Source of the DNA: Gracilaria caudata
Lineage: Eukaryota; Rhodophyta; Florideophyceae; Gracilariales; Gracilariaceae
Assembly (NCBI GenBank): GCA_030374735.1
Contig: JASCIV010000107.1
Coordinates: forward strand, 1-45,693
DNA: 45,693 bases
Reading direction: 5' to 3'
Part shown: one piece after another, positions 1-9,919 of the stretch
How positions within the stretch are numbered: the first letter of the stretch is position 1
Layout of the letters: each line of letters begins with the position of its first letter
Translations under genes and position numbers: made by a program
The notes under the pieces: generated by a model
Databases searched by the model: none
The model's input: only the letters and a program-made list of their open reading frames with translations
Told to the model about the DNA's origin: nothing

Positions 1-554
1 GTATTTTAGCGACGTACCACCCAGGTCCATAAGGGCGACCAGCAAGCAGACCGATCGCCTGGACGAGTTTAACGACCTCCCGGGTCGATACACATAGATA
101 AAGCTCTTGCTTGATTCGAGCCTGGAGGAAGAAGCAAGCAAACGTCCCCCGGTCGTGAAAAGCGAACAAAACACCAACACCTGAGAGCATCATGCCGACT
201 GAGCAGTTTCTATTATGTCTAAGGTGAAGGGTCGAAAGCTGGTGTTCACGGTTTGTTTATATACACAGAAGGCATGAATTCTGGTGAAGCTGTAATATTA
301 GGGCGCGAAACAGCTCGACACCCATGTCTAGCAACTTTCTTCGTCTAATGTTGAACCCATAGTTTTGTACATTTCATCCACTTCTCTTGGAAATTGAACT
401 ACATTCGACGATTGCGTGAACATCAAACATTAGGGTTGCATCGATTAGAATTCCCTCAACAGATGCGCTGCTCTGTAACACAACCAATGATATTTGCTAG
501 TTTCTTCCGCCGGACAGGAAAGGATACGACATAATTTTGATCTGAGATAACTTG
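1..554. other. No gene recognised at left edge
   Basis: No open frame of useful length and no recognisable RNA gene is visible here. It lies 3' of the minus-strand fringe-like glycosyltransferase and probably holds its 3' UTR. Confidence 0.5.
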
Positions 555-1723
555 TCAGACAATGTTCACTGCGTACTGGCCGGTGTTTGCGGTGGACTCT
601 CGATTGGTGCCGGTCACGAGCTTGTGAAGGGCTTGCATGCCCGGCATTTCGCCACGATCAATGTAGTGGAAGGAAAGCGGGGCTTCGTGAGCCAACTTCT
701 CGATAACCTCAGAGGCATTCAACTCCCAGCCATGCAGTCCAGCCATACTGTGCGTCGCAATGCCTCCGCGAATGTGAAAAGCACACCCAGCAGTAATATC
801 AGACCACCAATTTCCGTCATCACGAGCCACGCTTGCTCCGATATTCATCCATGACTCCATCCATTCCGAGAGCAATTGTCGCTCATCAATTGTGTGATTG
901 CTGTCTGTTGTGTTACCTTCTTGCTCCACGCCTAAAATCGCCCTTTCAAGGCTCTGCCTGCTCAAGAAGTCTGCACCACGCAAAACGATTCAAACAACAC
1001 CAAGTTAGTTCTGAAACGTGATCTCAGCAGCAAAAAGGTAATACCAAGTCACGTACAGCCACTACCGCCGCAAATACCACCACCAGCGGCGTTTGCACAT
1101 CGGACCTTAGGGGCGCATCCTGGCGTAGTGTAGACCAAAGGACGCTGTGAATTCAGAAGGCGTACGGTCATTTCAACGTTATGACGATGAACGTACACGT
1201 CGTCGTCAACCATAAAAAGCCAGTCAAATGCTTCTCTCCTTTGATAGGCGTAGAACAGCGCACGGCCCTCAATACATGTAATGCCCTGTTCGTGATCATC
1301 GACACATGCCGTACCATTAAGTTCATCAGATCCGTCTGTGCCTTGTATAGTGATTTGTCTCATGGCAGTTGGGTCGCGTTTTTTCGTTCCATCCGGGGCG
1401 GATACGACATGCGGCGTGTTTCCAACTATCAGAATTCGATCTGATGGAACCTCTGTAAGGTACGTGGTCAACGCATCCCTCACACGAGTCTCGTAATACT
1501 TTGGGCAGGTGCGAACAACAAACATCACGCGCGACGGCTCACCGGAATATATGTTGCTGAAATTAAAGAGCGTAGGTAAGCTGAATGAGTAGACTGTGCC
1601 TCGAATGTCAATGTAGTTGATAGAGATGCTCAAGACGGCCGCGATCGCCGCCGCAATACATAGCAATAGCCTTGCAATAAACGGCGTCCGGGCTCTGCTC
1701 CGCATCGTCACGGATTGTGCCAT
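555..1723 (-). CDS. Fringe-like (GT31-type) glycosyltransferase, two exons
   Basis: Minus-strand gene: exon 1 1723..1057, intron 1056..971 (86 nt), exon 2 970..555, giving 360 residues. The intron starts GTACGT, has an AACTAAC branch site and ends GTGCAG. Splicing restores GGGICGGSGYFLSRQSLE, which matches the conserved GGAG-F-LS motif of the fringe superfamily, so I trust the join. Residues about 15-34 form a signal anchor after a basic N-terminus, typical of a type II Golgi membrane protein. The acidic DDD (residues 173-175, in MVDDDVYVH) is the DxD motif that binds Mn2+ and the nucleotide sugar. The donor and acceptor sugars cannot be read from the sequence; family members transfer GlcNAc or Gal in beta-1,3 linkage. 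The ATG at 1723 sits just before the basic/TM segment. A further 3' exon cannot be excluded because a GTACGC lies close to the stop codon. Confidence 0.8.
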
Positions 1724-1747
1724 GATTTGTGATTTGTCACTTTGAAG

Positions 1748-1813
1748 CTTTGAAGGTATTCATCTGACTGGGGACGAAGCTTTGGCACGAAAGGTAAAGG
1801 TTTACCTTCAAAG
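1748..1813. repeat. Nested short inverted repeats upstream of glycosyltransferase gene
   Basis: CTTTGAAGGTA (1748-1758) is the exact reverse complement of 1803-1813. Inside, AAGGTAAA (1791-1798) and TTTACCTT (1801-1808) form a palindrome with a 2-nt centre. They lie 25-90 bp upstream of the start codon at 1723, so they could be promoter sites or a small element remnant. Confidence 0.5.
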
Positions 1814-2808
1814 GCTGTTTCACTACAATTGTGGGGTGTGATGTCAGAAACTGGGGGACGCACGAACGCTCAAACACGAACAGAAGCGTATTTCTGTCGG
1901 ACCACGAGTGTCAGTGGTAGGATAATACCCTGTATCATATTATGATAGACCTGAACTTCAACGTGCGATTGAACTGTTCTCGAGGTTGCTCCTTGCATAA
2001 CATTACTTCGTAAAAAGTGCATTGCATTGCTGCCTTTTGTACCAAAGGTACGTACTGTATTACGTACTACGTAAAGTACATTTGTGAAAAAAATGAAATC
2101 CCCTTCTATTTTGTAAAGCATTAAATCCCGTATTTCGATTAGGAATTTCTTAACCTTCACGTTAGCATTGCTAACTTAGCAAATGGATACATAATATAAT
2201 ATATATGATGTTTGCTCCTCCTTCCCCACCGACAATCATTGTCACCGAAAGGTGAATTATACAGCGGCCAGGCCATCCCGGAGGCACCGTTGTAGTAGAG
2301 ATGATTCTGAATAATCAGTCATCCGGTAATACTTCTGGCCAAAGAGTGGCATCTTTGACACTGTACAAGGAATTTGTATATCCTTTTCAAAGTGAAGGGG
2401 GCTCTCTATTAGATGTGAACAGATGTGTGCTCGTGGTCGAGGACATTTCCAAATGAGACTTTTTCCCTGTGTGTATCTTTTCACGATATGTAAGGCAGTA
2501 GCTTTTGGAGTGTAGTGGTGGGCTTCAGAACCAAGAGAAGGGCAGCGGTTTGAAATCATGCAGGAAGGAGCGGCAATACGCCCGTAGCTTCGCTTATTGA
2601 GAGATAAGATGGTATCCGATGATATCAGTTGAACCAAAAAGCCAAGTTAAAATCTGCTAGAACCTTTTCGGCCAAAGACGAAATCCCCAGAACTATCTAC
2701 ACTCTCTATACCAATATATTCCGCTCCGCTCCTTGAAATACAAAAGAAATCTTCAAATCCCTTCGCAAAAAGCTAGCTGAGTAGCTGGAGCAGCATACGG
2801 ACAGATAT
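1814..2808. other. Intergenic region without a supported gene
   Basis: Open frames on the minus strand (1870-2160 and 2257-2637) show no family resemblance, and the longer one lacks an ATG start. Short palindromic strings such as TACGTACT near 2047-2075 are present. I see nothing else. Confidence 0.4.
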
Positions 2809-4857
2809 CTAACAGTGAGGATGAGATATGTACAAATTGTTCAGCATTTCTTTGCAGTTATCCCAATTACCATATATACCTATCCAGTTTTGCAAGGCTT
2901 GAAATGACAACATTATCTGTAGATCGTTCTCCTGACGCCTCGGAATAAGGGGCGACAGACAATAATAATGAATAAATGAAACAACGTTTTCAAAAACAAC
3001 GTTAGATGATAAACCAATTCTTTGATCGATGCTATCCCTCGCTTCGGAGATACGATGTTTATAGGTCTCCTCTTCCTCTTTCTCCGCAGTTCTTTTGAGA
3101 CCCCACACTCCCCAACTGACAGATGACACATCAGCAAATAATAGAAACTCCAAATTAACCAGTAGCTCGTCCATTTTTGGATGCCTGAGGAGTTCATTAA
3201 CGTGTCCCTCGAGAACACGTCTCTGTACACCGTCATGTAACCTCCTCAAATCCTTGACGTTCAGTCTAACCGAATCTAAGACACGGCAGTTTGAGCTCAA
3301 AAGCTGCCGACCATGAACGAGCAAAACTATGTAACTCACTGAACCACCGGTGTACGGATACGCTGTTGCTAGCAGACAGTATTCCGAACTTGGTATACCG
3401 TTGTTAGACACACATATAATGTGCAAGTTCCTGTAGTGCTTATTCAAATATAGCGGGTTTATGAACCTTACAAACCTTCCCGCACCGGGTGCAAATTCTC
3501 GTGTGCCATGCCAGTCTACGTACCCTCTTCTGGCTCGAATTTTAGGGTATGGATAAGAGACTTGGGTTTTGTTGGTTCGAAATTGAATATCCTCGTTAAC
3601 TTCCGCATTGTACAGATCGCAACAATGACGAAGAGCATTTTCGAAACCGCCATAATCACGGAAGCTGGCATGAAGGCAATCATCACAGTTTAGTCCATGT
3701 GCCATACCTGTGCGACCATGCGTAGTCATGTAATAAGAAAGTCTGAGCAGGTCCTGCGCATCCTTAATATGATATGTAACCGTGTCATCCAGAACTCCAG
3801 AATGGACTAGTGTAGCCAGCTTTGTTATGTTCCTGTTTATGGACAATCCATCGCCCACAGTTTTAATAGCCTTCCCTGGCAGTGGTTCGGAATAAACTTC
3901 TTTGCCAATCAGAGGAAAACAAGACTTGCCATATGATGCCGAAAACAGACAACCCAGACCACCATCAGCCAGAATATGTTCACATGTACACCACATACTT
4001 AAACCGTCTGTCTCTTCCCCTGAGCTAAGCCAAGCAACCGGAAATACAGCGTACGGAAGCAAGCCATGAAAAATCCACTTCGAACGTTCCGATGCACTGC
4101 CAGCTGCGAGCTTCTCTGAGTTTACCCTATCAGTCCACAAACGAACAAACTTCGTACCTCTGGGGGGATTTTCCCGTATAGTAGAGAGAATTTCTTCGAG
4201 TTGTGCAATCTGAAACTCGTTTGCCTTAAGAATGCCTTTTGAATGAAGACATTTGTGAGTGTATGATATGACCAAAGTGAGGGTGTGATGTTCCTTAGCT
4301 TCAGTAGATTTCAGCTCTTTGTATTGCTCATCAGTAGAACTCTGCCAAAATGCGCTGCGCTCTGATACATCTGATATGCAAAAGTTAGAATAGTAGGCTT
4401 CCTCCAGTGGGACAGAATTGGTAAATCCCTCACCGATTGTTGTGGTTGCTTCACGCAAAGCAGGTGCTGCCATAATAATGAAAAGAAGTTGTGAGTGCAT
4501 CAGGTTTGCCCAAGTTACCTGCGCTGGAGTGTGTTTATATAGCCACGTGAGATCGGTTTCACTTATTTCAGGCGGCTTATCCGTCTTTGCACAAACACCC
4601 ATGACATGCGCATTCCCGAAAACGCTGGAGTCTTCGATCTCATAATACAATTCTTTGGCAACATCTGCAAAACGAACACCGCGCCAGTTCAGGGCGGTGG
4701 GGTTTGCTGCGGATTCTAGTGGAGGAAGATCAAAAGTTCCCTCACCGTTTGTGGGCCACTCTTCGGATATGATGGAAGCCAAGTGCCTTCGTCTTAGTTC
4801 TTGGAAACGATCGACTGTAGATAGAATTGCAGCCAGTTCATTTCCGCTTTCAGCCAT
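2809..4857 (-). CDS. Orphan 682-residue protein, single exon
   Basis: An uninterrupted 682-codon frame begins at the ATG at 4857, with an in-frame TGA only two codons upstream, so the start is secure. The composition is that of a normal soluble globular protein, with no signal peptide or membrane span. I do not recognise a family. Visible features are a Cys/His patch with CDDC around residue 403, a hydrophobic segment near residue 120 (LLFIIMAAPAL) that is probably buried, and an acidic/basic stretch AEKEEEETYKHR near residue 600. It faces away from the genes on its right and is followed by about 1.1 kb without genes. It may belong to a lineage-specific family. Confidence 0.7.
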   Translation of the reverse strand: MAESGNELAAILSTVDRFQELRRRHLASIISEEWPTNGEGTFDLPPLESAANPTALNWRGVRFADVAKELYYEIEDSSVFGNAHVMGVCAKTDKPPEISETDLTWLYKHTPAQVTWANLMHSQLLFIIMAAPALREATTTIGEGFTNSVPLEEAYYSNFCISDVSERSAFWQSSTDEQYKELKSTEAKEHHTLTLVISYTHKCLHSKGILKANEFQIAQLEEILSTIRENPPRGTKFVRLWTDRVNSEKLAAGSASERSKWIFHGLLPYAVFPVAWLSSGEETDGLSMWCTCEHILADGGLGCLFSASYGKSCFPLIGKEVYSEPLPGKAIKTVGDGLSINRNITKLATLVHSGVLDDTVTYHIKDAQDLLRLSYYMTTHGRTGMAHGLNCDDCLHASFRDYGGFENALRHCCDLYNAEVNEDIQFRTNKTQVSYPYPKIRARRGYVDWHGTREFAPGAGRFVRFINPLYLNKHYRNLHIICVSNNGIPSSEYCLLATAYPYTGGSVSYIVLLVHGRQLLSSNCRVLDSVRLNVKDLRRLHDGVQRRVLEGHVNELLRHPKMDELLVNLEFLLFADVSSVSWGVWGLKRTAEKEEEETYKHRISEARDSIDQRIGLSSNVVFENVVSFIHYYCLSPLIPRRQENDLQIMLSFQALQNWIGIYGNWDNCKEMLNNLYISHPHC

Positions 4858-6277
4858 TCTTCAGCTTTGATGAGAGCATAACACCACGGAGTCGGGAACA
4901 GCAGATCATACCCTGAAGAGAGAGTCGATAAATATGTGGAGATGAAGAATGCGACAATGGAAAGCAGGCCTGGAACTCGGCACACAAGACGTCGCTGTTG
5001 AACGGGAAATAATCTCCTACTCATTCGAACCTATCGCGATGACGTCACAAAAATCTTTCCGCTACCGTAGGGTCAGATGCAGCGTTGACCCTTTGTTGGC
5101 ACGAAAGAGGTTTGCCCTGGTGAAGGTGACCTCAGATTCAAGACCTTTCTGGACTATATCATACACGACAAGTCGACGAAATGTCCAGATTTGCTGCTGC
5201 TAGATTATGCCACGTAAAGCGGTTCAGAAAGCTTCAAAAGGAGCTCACAGCACAGCAGTTGCGTTAGTGATGCACCGACATGGACATTAACGGCGGCAAA
5301 AGATGTCGACGGGAGCAGATAGCTTACCCTTGGGTACTCATCTATGCAGACAACCAGGACGATGTCACCCTCAGAGCTCCTGGGAGTTCTGTTACCAGAG
5401 CGACAACCGAAGTTGCTTGCCACATTTCGCTCAAATATCATGGCACTGCGATTCGAAGGTAAGGGTTATCGACAGCACAAAAGATCGGCGATATCAATAA
5501 GGAAAAATGTGTCCTGAAGACTGCGATAGGGTATATTGAGAGCTGAAAACTTCATTAGAGCGAGAGTATTCCTCGGGATAACATTTTTGTAACTAAAGAT
5601 GACTGCTGCCTTGAAAACGTTCGCCATCGCCCACGTCTGGAAAGTTTTATTTAGGGGTTGCATACGAACCGTTCTTCTACTAGAGAAATGGCAGTGAGGT
5701 CGTTGCGTGTGTAATGTCTGTGGACAATCGTTTTCATTGAAATAAGTCAAGAAATCATTTGATCCTCTAGTTTTACACAGCAGTTACAAAACGAAAGGTT
5801 TAGTGGCGAAGACTCTTGCTTTTGACCAAGGGTGAACTCATTCTCCACGAGCTTGTATTCGAAAGCTTAAAACATGGAGCATAGAGAAAGAAATATTTGA
5901 AGTTCAAGCCGTTATCTCATGTCGTCTTTAGGTGCCGGTTTACGCATTCCTCGCGTCGTGAACTGCTTAGAGGTTTGCCGCGAGCAGCGAAGAGTTCCGT
6001 GTCTGCTTTGGTTCGGCAATTTCCACAAAAGGTCTTGGCCTTCTTACAGAGAGAGAACCTTGTTTTAAAGGTTCTACTGCAGTCTAGTAATTGAAGATTG
6101 TTGTCCAAAATCGTAGCAAGTGGCTTTTGTCCGCGCTACATATAAACGGATGGTCGCGCACAGGCCCTGATCCCGCAATATCCATGGACCCATTTTCAGC
6201 ATTGGAAAGATGCTAAGGTAACCATCGTTTGGTCCTTGTAGATAACAGCATATAGCCTACATTGAACGGAGTCGTCG
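4858..6277. other. Intergenic region without a supported gene
   Basis: Several 60-94 codon frames occur on both strands, but none has biased composition, conserved motifs or a convincing start. It probably holds the 5' region of the 682-residue gene and the 3' UTR of the gene ending at 6278. Confidence 0.4.
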
Positions 6278-7305
6278 TCATAACTCGTCGTCGGCGCGAA
6301 GCGAAGCCGTCATGAACTTCCGTCCTTTTCCATCTCTGATGTTAAACTCAGTACTGTCTAACATATGGCGCACTCGCTGCACGGAAATGCTTTCCGCAAC
6401 GGGAACGGTACGAGAGAGGGAGCGGTTCCTTGCACAGTGAAGATGGAGAGCAAGCGACACGGGGGTGAGACCGTTCACATCGATGATAACTTCTGTCGAA
6501 CCGTACCCTGATACATCACCGGCGCGCGTTAAGCCGCCGGAAAACTGTGATGCTATGTTCTCCTCAGCGGGGCGAACGTTTTTGAGAACGATACGTTTGC
6601 CGATTTCCCGCACCAGACAGTCTGGGAATAAACTCGTTTGTTGGGAAGAGAGTGTATTTTCAACGTCCAACTCATAGTATACCATAGCCTGCACATCTCG
6701 TAGGAAGTGGAGCCTCGCATGTAGCTCGTGATCGATATTGCCCTTATCACAACCCCATGCGCGCAAAGTGAGCCTCGCATCTGTAACAGTATGCGAGAAT
6801 CCAGCACGATCCTTTTGACTGCGCAAAAGAGCTAATGCGAATAGATAGCGAGACGAAAGCTGCTTCAACGGCTCGGAGGATTGCTCCTCAAGATCTTGTG
6901 AATAGAAACGATGTTGATGGTGTACAAGATGCCGAAGTGTTGTACTAGCGGTAAGGCTTGTGAGATGCGATTGGAAGAGAGAGAAAAACGACAAAGTTGA
7001 GGTGTGCCAGGCTGACGGTAAAGCGTGTACCTGAATGATAAGCAAAAACACAAGAAAAGGGAAGGCGGGCCAAACACGAGTACTTTGCAAAATCGTACTT
7101 GTGAATGTGTAGGTTTAACGCAGAGGGCTCCGGATATGGGACGTAAGGATGAAAGGAATGGAAATTGGGAAATAGTAAAAGGAGAATAGTAAAGGAGAAT
7201 GGGACGCTTTGGTTGGTATTGGGAATGGTTTGTGCAACGAAGGGAGGTGCGGTGCAGGCTCCAGACGAGGCGCAATGTGACAGCTCCATGGTAGAGTACA
7301 TGCAT
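6278..7305 (-). CDS. Uncharacterised protein, possibly organelle-targeted, two-exon model
   Basis: The frame from 7030 down to the stop at 6278 is coding-like, but it has no in-frame ATG before an upstream stop near 7112. A run of pyrimidines ending in CATTCAG at 7031 makes a strong acceptor. A donor GTACGA at 7098 joins in phase to an upstream frame starting with ATG at 7305. Model: exon 1 7305..7099, intron 7098..7031 (68 nt), exon 2 7030..6278, 319 residues. The first ~70 residues have no Asp or Glu and are rich in Ser, Thr, Arg and Leu, as in transit peptides. The body contains an amphipathic segment with Arg/Leu repeats and ends RADDEL. No family is recognised. The intron lacks the CTAAC/CTGAC branch site seen elsewhere, so the 5' end is uncertain. 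The alternative is a TTG start at 7090, where the same pyrimidine run would read as a signal peptide. Confidence 0.45.
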
Positions 7306-7424
7306 TCTAAACCAAGGGCAGCTTAAACACCCGCAAGGCCGCAGCTAGTTAGAAAAGCGAAGAGGTAGGAGGCCCAATTGGGATACGTGTGGAATGTACA
7401 ATTCAATGTACTGCAGTAAAACAG

Positions 7425-8501
7425 TCAGGGCGGCGGGGAAGCCTGTTCGTCAGAGTTTGGACGATAAGCAAATTGCGTACTATTGCCATTGTCTCGAACA
7501 TCGCCAAGACGATGAGGAGCACGTGGAGAGGTCGAAGCATTCCGTGACGAAGGTTGCCGCTGTGTATCATGTTCGGTCTGATCCGGCATCTGCGCAAAAA
7601 AGCTAGACACAAAAGCGCCCGCAACAGAGCGCACGGACGCCAAGCGCGCCCATAACGGCGACGCAGTGGCTGCATTCGGAGCGGCGACCTCATGTTGCCG
7701 CAGCGAAACAATCAATGCGGCAGCGGGCGCCAAACGGAGCTCAGCCAAGCTGGAGGAATCATCCGCCACCGAGATCGGCTGATTTGGTGGTGCGGCATGC
7801 GCGAACAGCAAGTGATGCGGCGGCGCTTGCAGCTGAGCGGCCACATGCTGGCGAACTTGGGAAAAAGGCGTGGTGGCGGGCTTCTCCAGATGCTCGAGCT
7901 GCCCGGACGGAAGCCTGATGCGGATGCGCACGCGCGGGGGCGCCTCTGCTCGCAAATTGAGAGCGGCGGCCGGGAGCTCGCGCTGCACGCGTGGCGGCGG
8001 CGCACGCGGCTGCGCGGACGATGCGGGAGACGGCTTAGAGCGCGTCGGCTTCAATCGATCCGACGCAAAGGCATGCGCCGAAGAAGGCAGCACCGCGAGC
8101 AACGTATTCGGTGAGACATAGCCCGTGGCGGTAAGCAGCACTCTGCGCTCCGACAGCGAGCACACGACCAGCGCAGGCGCGACTTCTGGCACATCGATGC
8201 TCGCGGCGCGCAGTGCGTCGAAGAGCGCGGGATGCAGCGCGCCTCGACGCGCCAGCACGCAGTGCACGCGCGACTGGCGCAGCGCGTCAAGCACACGGCG
8301 GTCGGCGAACAGTACGCGATGGAGGCAGCGCGTGGCGCAGCGCGCCAGCAGCGCGGCGGACGGCTGCGGGAGGGCGGTCTGCGGCGGATCGAGAACGTCG
8401 GACGCGGGGTGCAACAGCAGCAGTAGCAGCGCGGGGGATTGCGCGCACGCAGTGAGCGCGACGGAGGAGGGCTGCCATTGGGGCGCGGAGGACGTTGTCA
8501 T
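7425..8501 (-). CDS. UBX-domain protein, probable Cdc48/p97 cofactor (UBXN4-like)
   Basis: A 358-residue single-exon frame starts at the ATG at 8501. Residues about 189-267 fit a UBX domain: the opening strand RVRIRIRLPSGQ, then F..V..HV, then a closing LRLAPAAALIV strand. This ubiquitin fold normally docks on the N domain of the AAA ATPase Cdc48/p97 and brings it to ubiquitinated cargo. Residues about 20-140 look like a divergent thioredoxin/UAS-like fold (VLFADRRVLDALR, then VPEVAPALVVCSLSERRVLL with a Pro near the cis-Pro position), the layout found in UBXN4/erasin-type proteins. The S3-S4 loop, usually FPR, here reads HAAPPNQ, so the p97 contact may be weak. The C-terminus is polar and disordered. 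The gene lies in a GC-rich tract. No ER membrane segment is seen. Confidence 0.65.
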   Translation of the reverse strand: MTTSSAPQWQPSSVALTACAQSPALLLLLLHPASDVLDPPQTALPQPSAALLARCATRCLHRVLFADRRVLDALRQSRVHCVLARRGALHPALFDALRAASIDVPEVAPALVVCSLSERRVLLTATGYVSPNTLLAVLPSSAHAFASDRLKPTRSKPSPASSAQPRAPPPRVQRELPAAALNLRAEAPPRVRIRIRLPSGQLEHLEKPATTPFSQVRQHVAAQLQAPPHHLLFAHAAPPNQPISVADDSSSLAELRLAPAAALIVSLRQHEVAAPNAATASPLWARLASVRSVAGAFVSSFFAQMPDQTEHDTQRQPSSRNASTSPRAPHRLGDVRDNGNSTQFAYRPNSDEQASPPP

Positions 8502-8765
8502 GACAGGGTGGAGAGTGCTCGACGGGCGGATTTGAGGGAGACGCAGTGGAGCGCAGTGCGCGAAGGTTATGATGTGATGTGCTTCTCATTGCTAAGTTTG
8601 CAAGTGCGCGGGGGGCGGCGCGCGGGACAGCTCGACACGTAGACAATATCTAGATACTGTATGATGGGGCGGCACTGGCGCGCAGGCGAGCGAGCGCGAG
8701 TGGAAGAGAGATGAGACAAAACTCGTGAGCAAGCTTTTTACGCATGCGGAAGTAAAAGTTAGGTG

Positions 8766-9326
8766 CTAGTAGAACTCGTCTTCATCAAAGTATGCGCGTC
8801 GACGTAAGTACGCGTCTTCTCGAGGCGGTCTACCAGGCACGATTTCCTCACCGTAGTCATGCGGGCTCAAGAACGGATTATACACAGGAGTGGCATGAGC
8901 AGCGGAACCCCACTCCACAAAAGGATCTACCAGCGGTGATTCGCCGCGCCTTCTAGCCTCCTCCCTACGAAGGAAGCGCGACACAATCGGACGCGCGTCC
9001 GGCAGCGGCGGGGTACTAGGCAGCGCCATGGGCGCCCTCGGGCGCGCGCGCGGCACCGGGATGGGTTTCGAGCGCGGTATGCACAGCTTGAGTTTCTGCA
9101 CGGTGCGGGAATAACAATCGTCCGATTGCACCCTGTCCTCTGCCAGCACCACACGCTCGTCGCCGAGCGCCGACAGCGCCGGCGCGGACGATGCGTACGG
9201 CATTGAATGGGTGCGCGGTGCGGCGAAGCATACGGCGGCGCAATCGGGCTGCGAGCGCGGCGCCGCAGCGGCGGCGCCGGCTGAGCACGAGAGGCCGGCA
9301 TGACGGTTGAGGGAGGAGCGCTGCAT
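8766..9326 (-). CDS. Small GC-rich hypothetical protein
   Basis: A 186-residue frame starts at an ATG at 9326. The N-terminal part is Ala/Ser-rich; the middle has a basic proline-rich stretch (PRSKPIPVPRARPRAP). The C-terminal third looks least random: VDPFVEWGSAAHATPVYNPFLSP followed by an acidic-aromatic end (RRAYFDEDEFY). No family is recognised. It lies head to head with the repeat protein on the plus strand, sharing a GC-rich CCAAT-containing intergenic region. GC-rich DNA keeps frames open by chance, so the gene is only moderately supported. Confidence 0.45.
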   Translation of the reverse strand: MQRSSLNRHAGLSCSAGAAAAAPRSQPDCAAVCFAAPRTHSMPYASSAPALSALGDERVVLAEDRVQSDDCYSRTVQKLKLCIPRSKPIPVPRARPRAPMALPSTPPLPDARPIVSRFLRREEARRRGESPLVDPFVEWGSAAHATPVYNPFLSPHDYGEEIVPGRPPREDAYLRRRAYFDEDEFY

Positions 9327-9919
9327 TCTTTCAAAAAGGGTACGACACGAGCTGGTACGAGCAGATGACGAAGGACCTTACGGTGGGTGGGAGGGCGGCG
9401 ACGACGGCGAAGCGCAGCGGTGCGGGCGCTGACGCGCGCTGCGGCGCTTTAAGAAGCGACGACGCGGCGCGCGTGTGCGTCGCTGGCGGCGATGTGGCAC
9501 GTGTTGTAGCCGCACGCGTGACGTTGCGCTTCGAAATTGTGCCATTGCGCGCCGAACGGACGCGCGCGAGCGCGACGGGGCGGCCATCGGGCCGACGGCT
9601 TTCTTGCAGCAACGCGCGCGCGCCACTTCGCGCCAATCAGCGCTGGCGACGCGTAGGGTTTTCGGTTGCGCTTTGCTGGCGCGCGTTTGGACGTTGTTCA
9701 CCTCTGCTACGTGGGCGTCGCCCATTCGCTGTCGCGCGTCCCATGCATTTGGGCGAGATCTTGAGCATGCGATGCGCCATCTCCCGCGACGCGCCCCCGC
9801 AGAAGCAGAATCTGGAAAGCTTCGAAATGCTTCGAATCATTCCGCGTGCTCCTCCTCCGCGAAGCGAAACGCCGCGAAGCGTAGGGCGGCGAAAGCGCCA
9901 TGTCTGGCTCACCGCCGTC
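9327..9919. promoter_or_regulatory. GC/CpG-rich putative bidirectional promoter with CCAAT box
   Basis: This strongly CpG-rich stretch separates the minus-strand gene starting at 9326 from the plus-strand repeat protein. It contains CCAATCAGCGC at 9633-9643, matching the NF-Y type CCAAT box. The same 11-mer lies at 37945-37955 in a similar GC-rich tract upstream of the DUF455 gene. I therefore prefer a downstream start (9920) for the repeat protein, which leaves this box in the promoter rather than inside coding sequence. Confidence 0.5.

Noticed and set aside
555..983. 142-residue stand-alone gene
   Set aside because: It is exon 2 of the fringe-like glycosyltransferase; the splice restores the conserved GGSGYFLS motif.
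2257..2637. 126-residue minus-strand ORF
   Set aside because: No ATG at its opening, no motif and ordinary random composition.
7692..8646. Several plus- and minus-strand frames over the UBX gene
   Set aside because: Shadows of a GC-rich gene; only the 8501-7425 minus frame has a domain.
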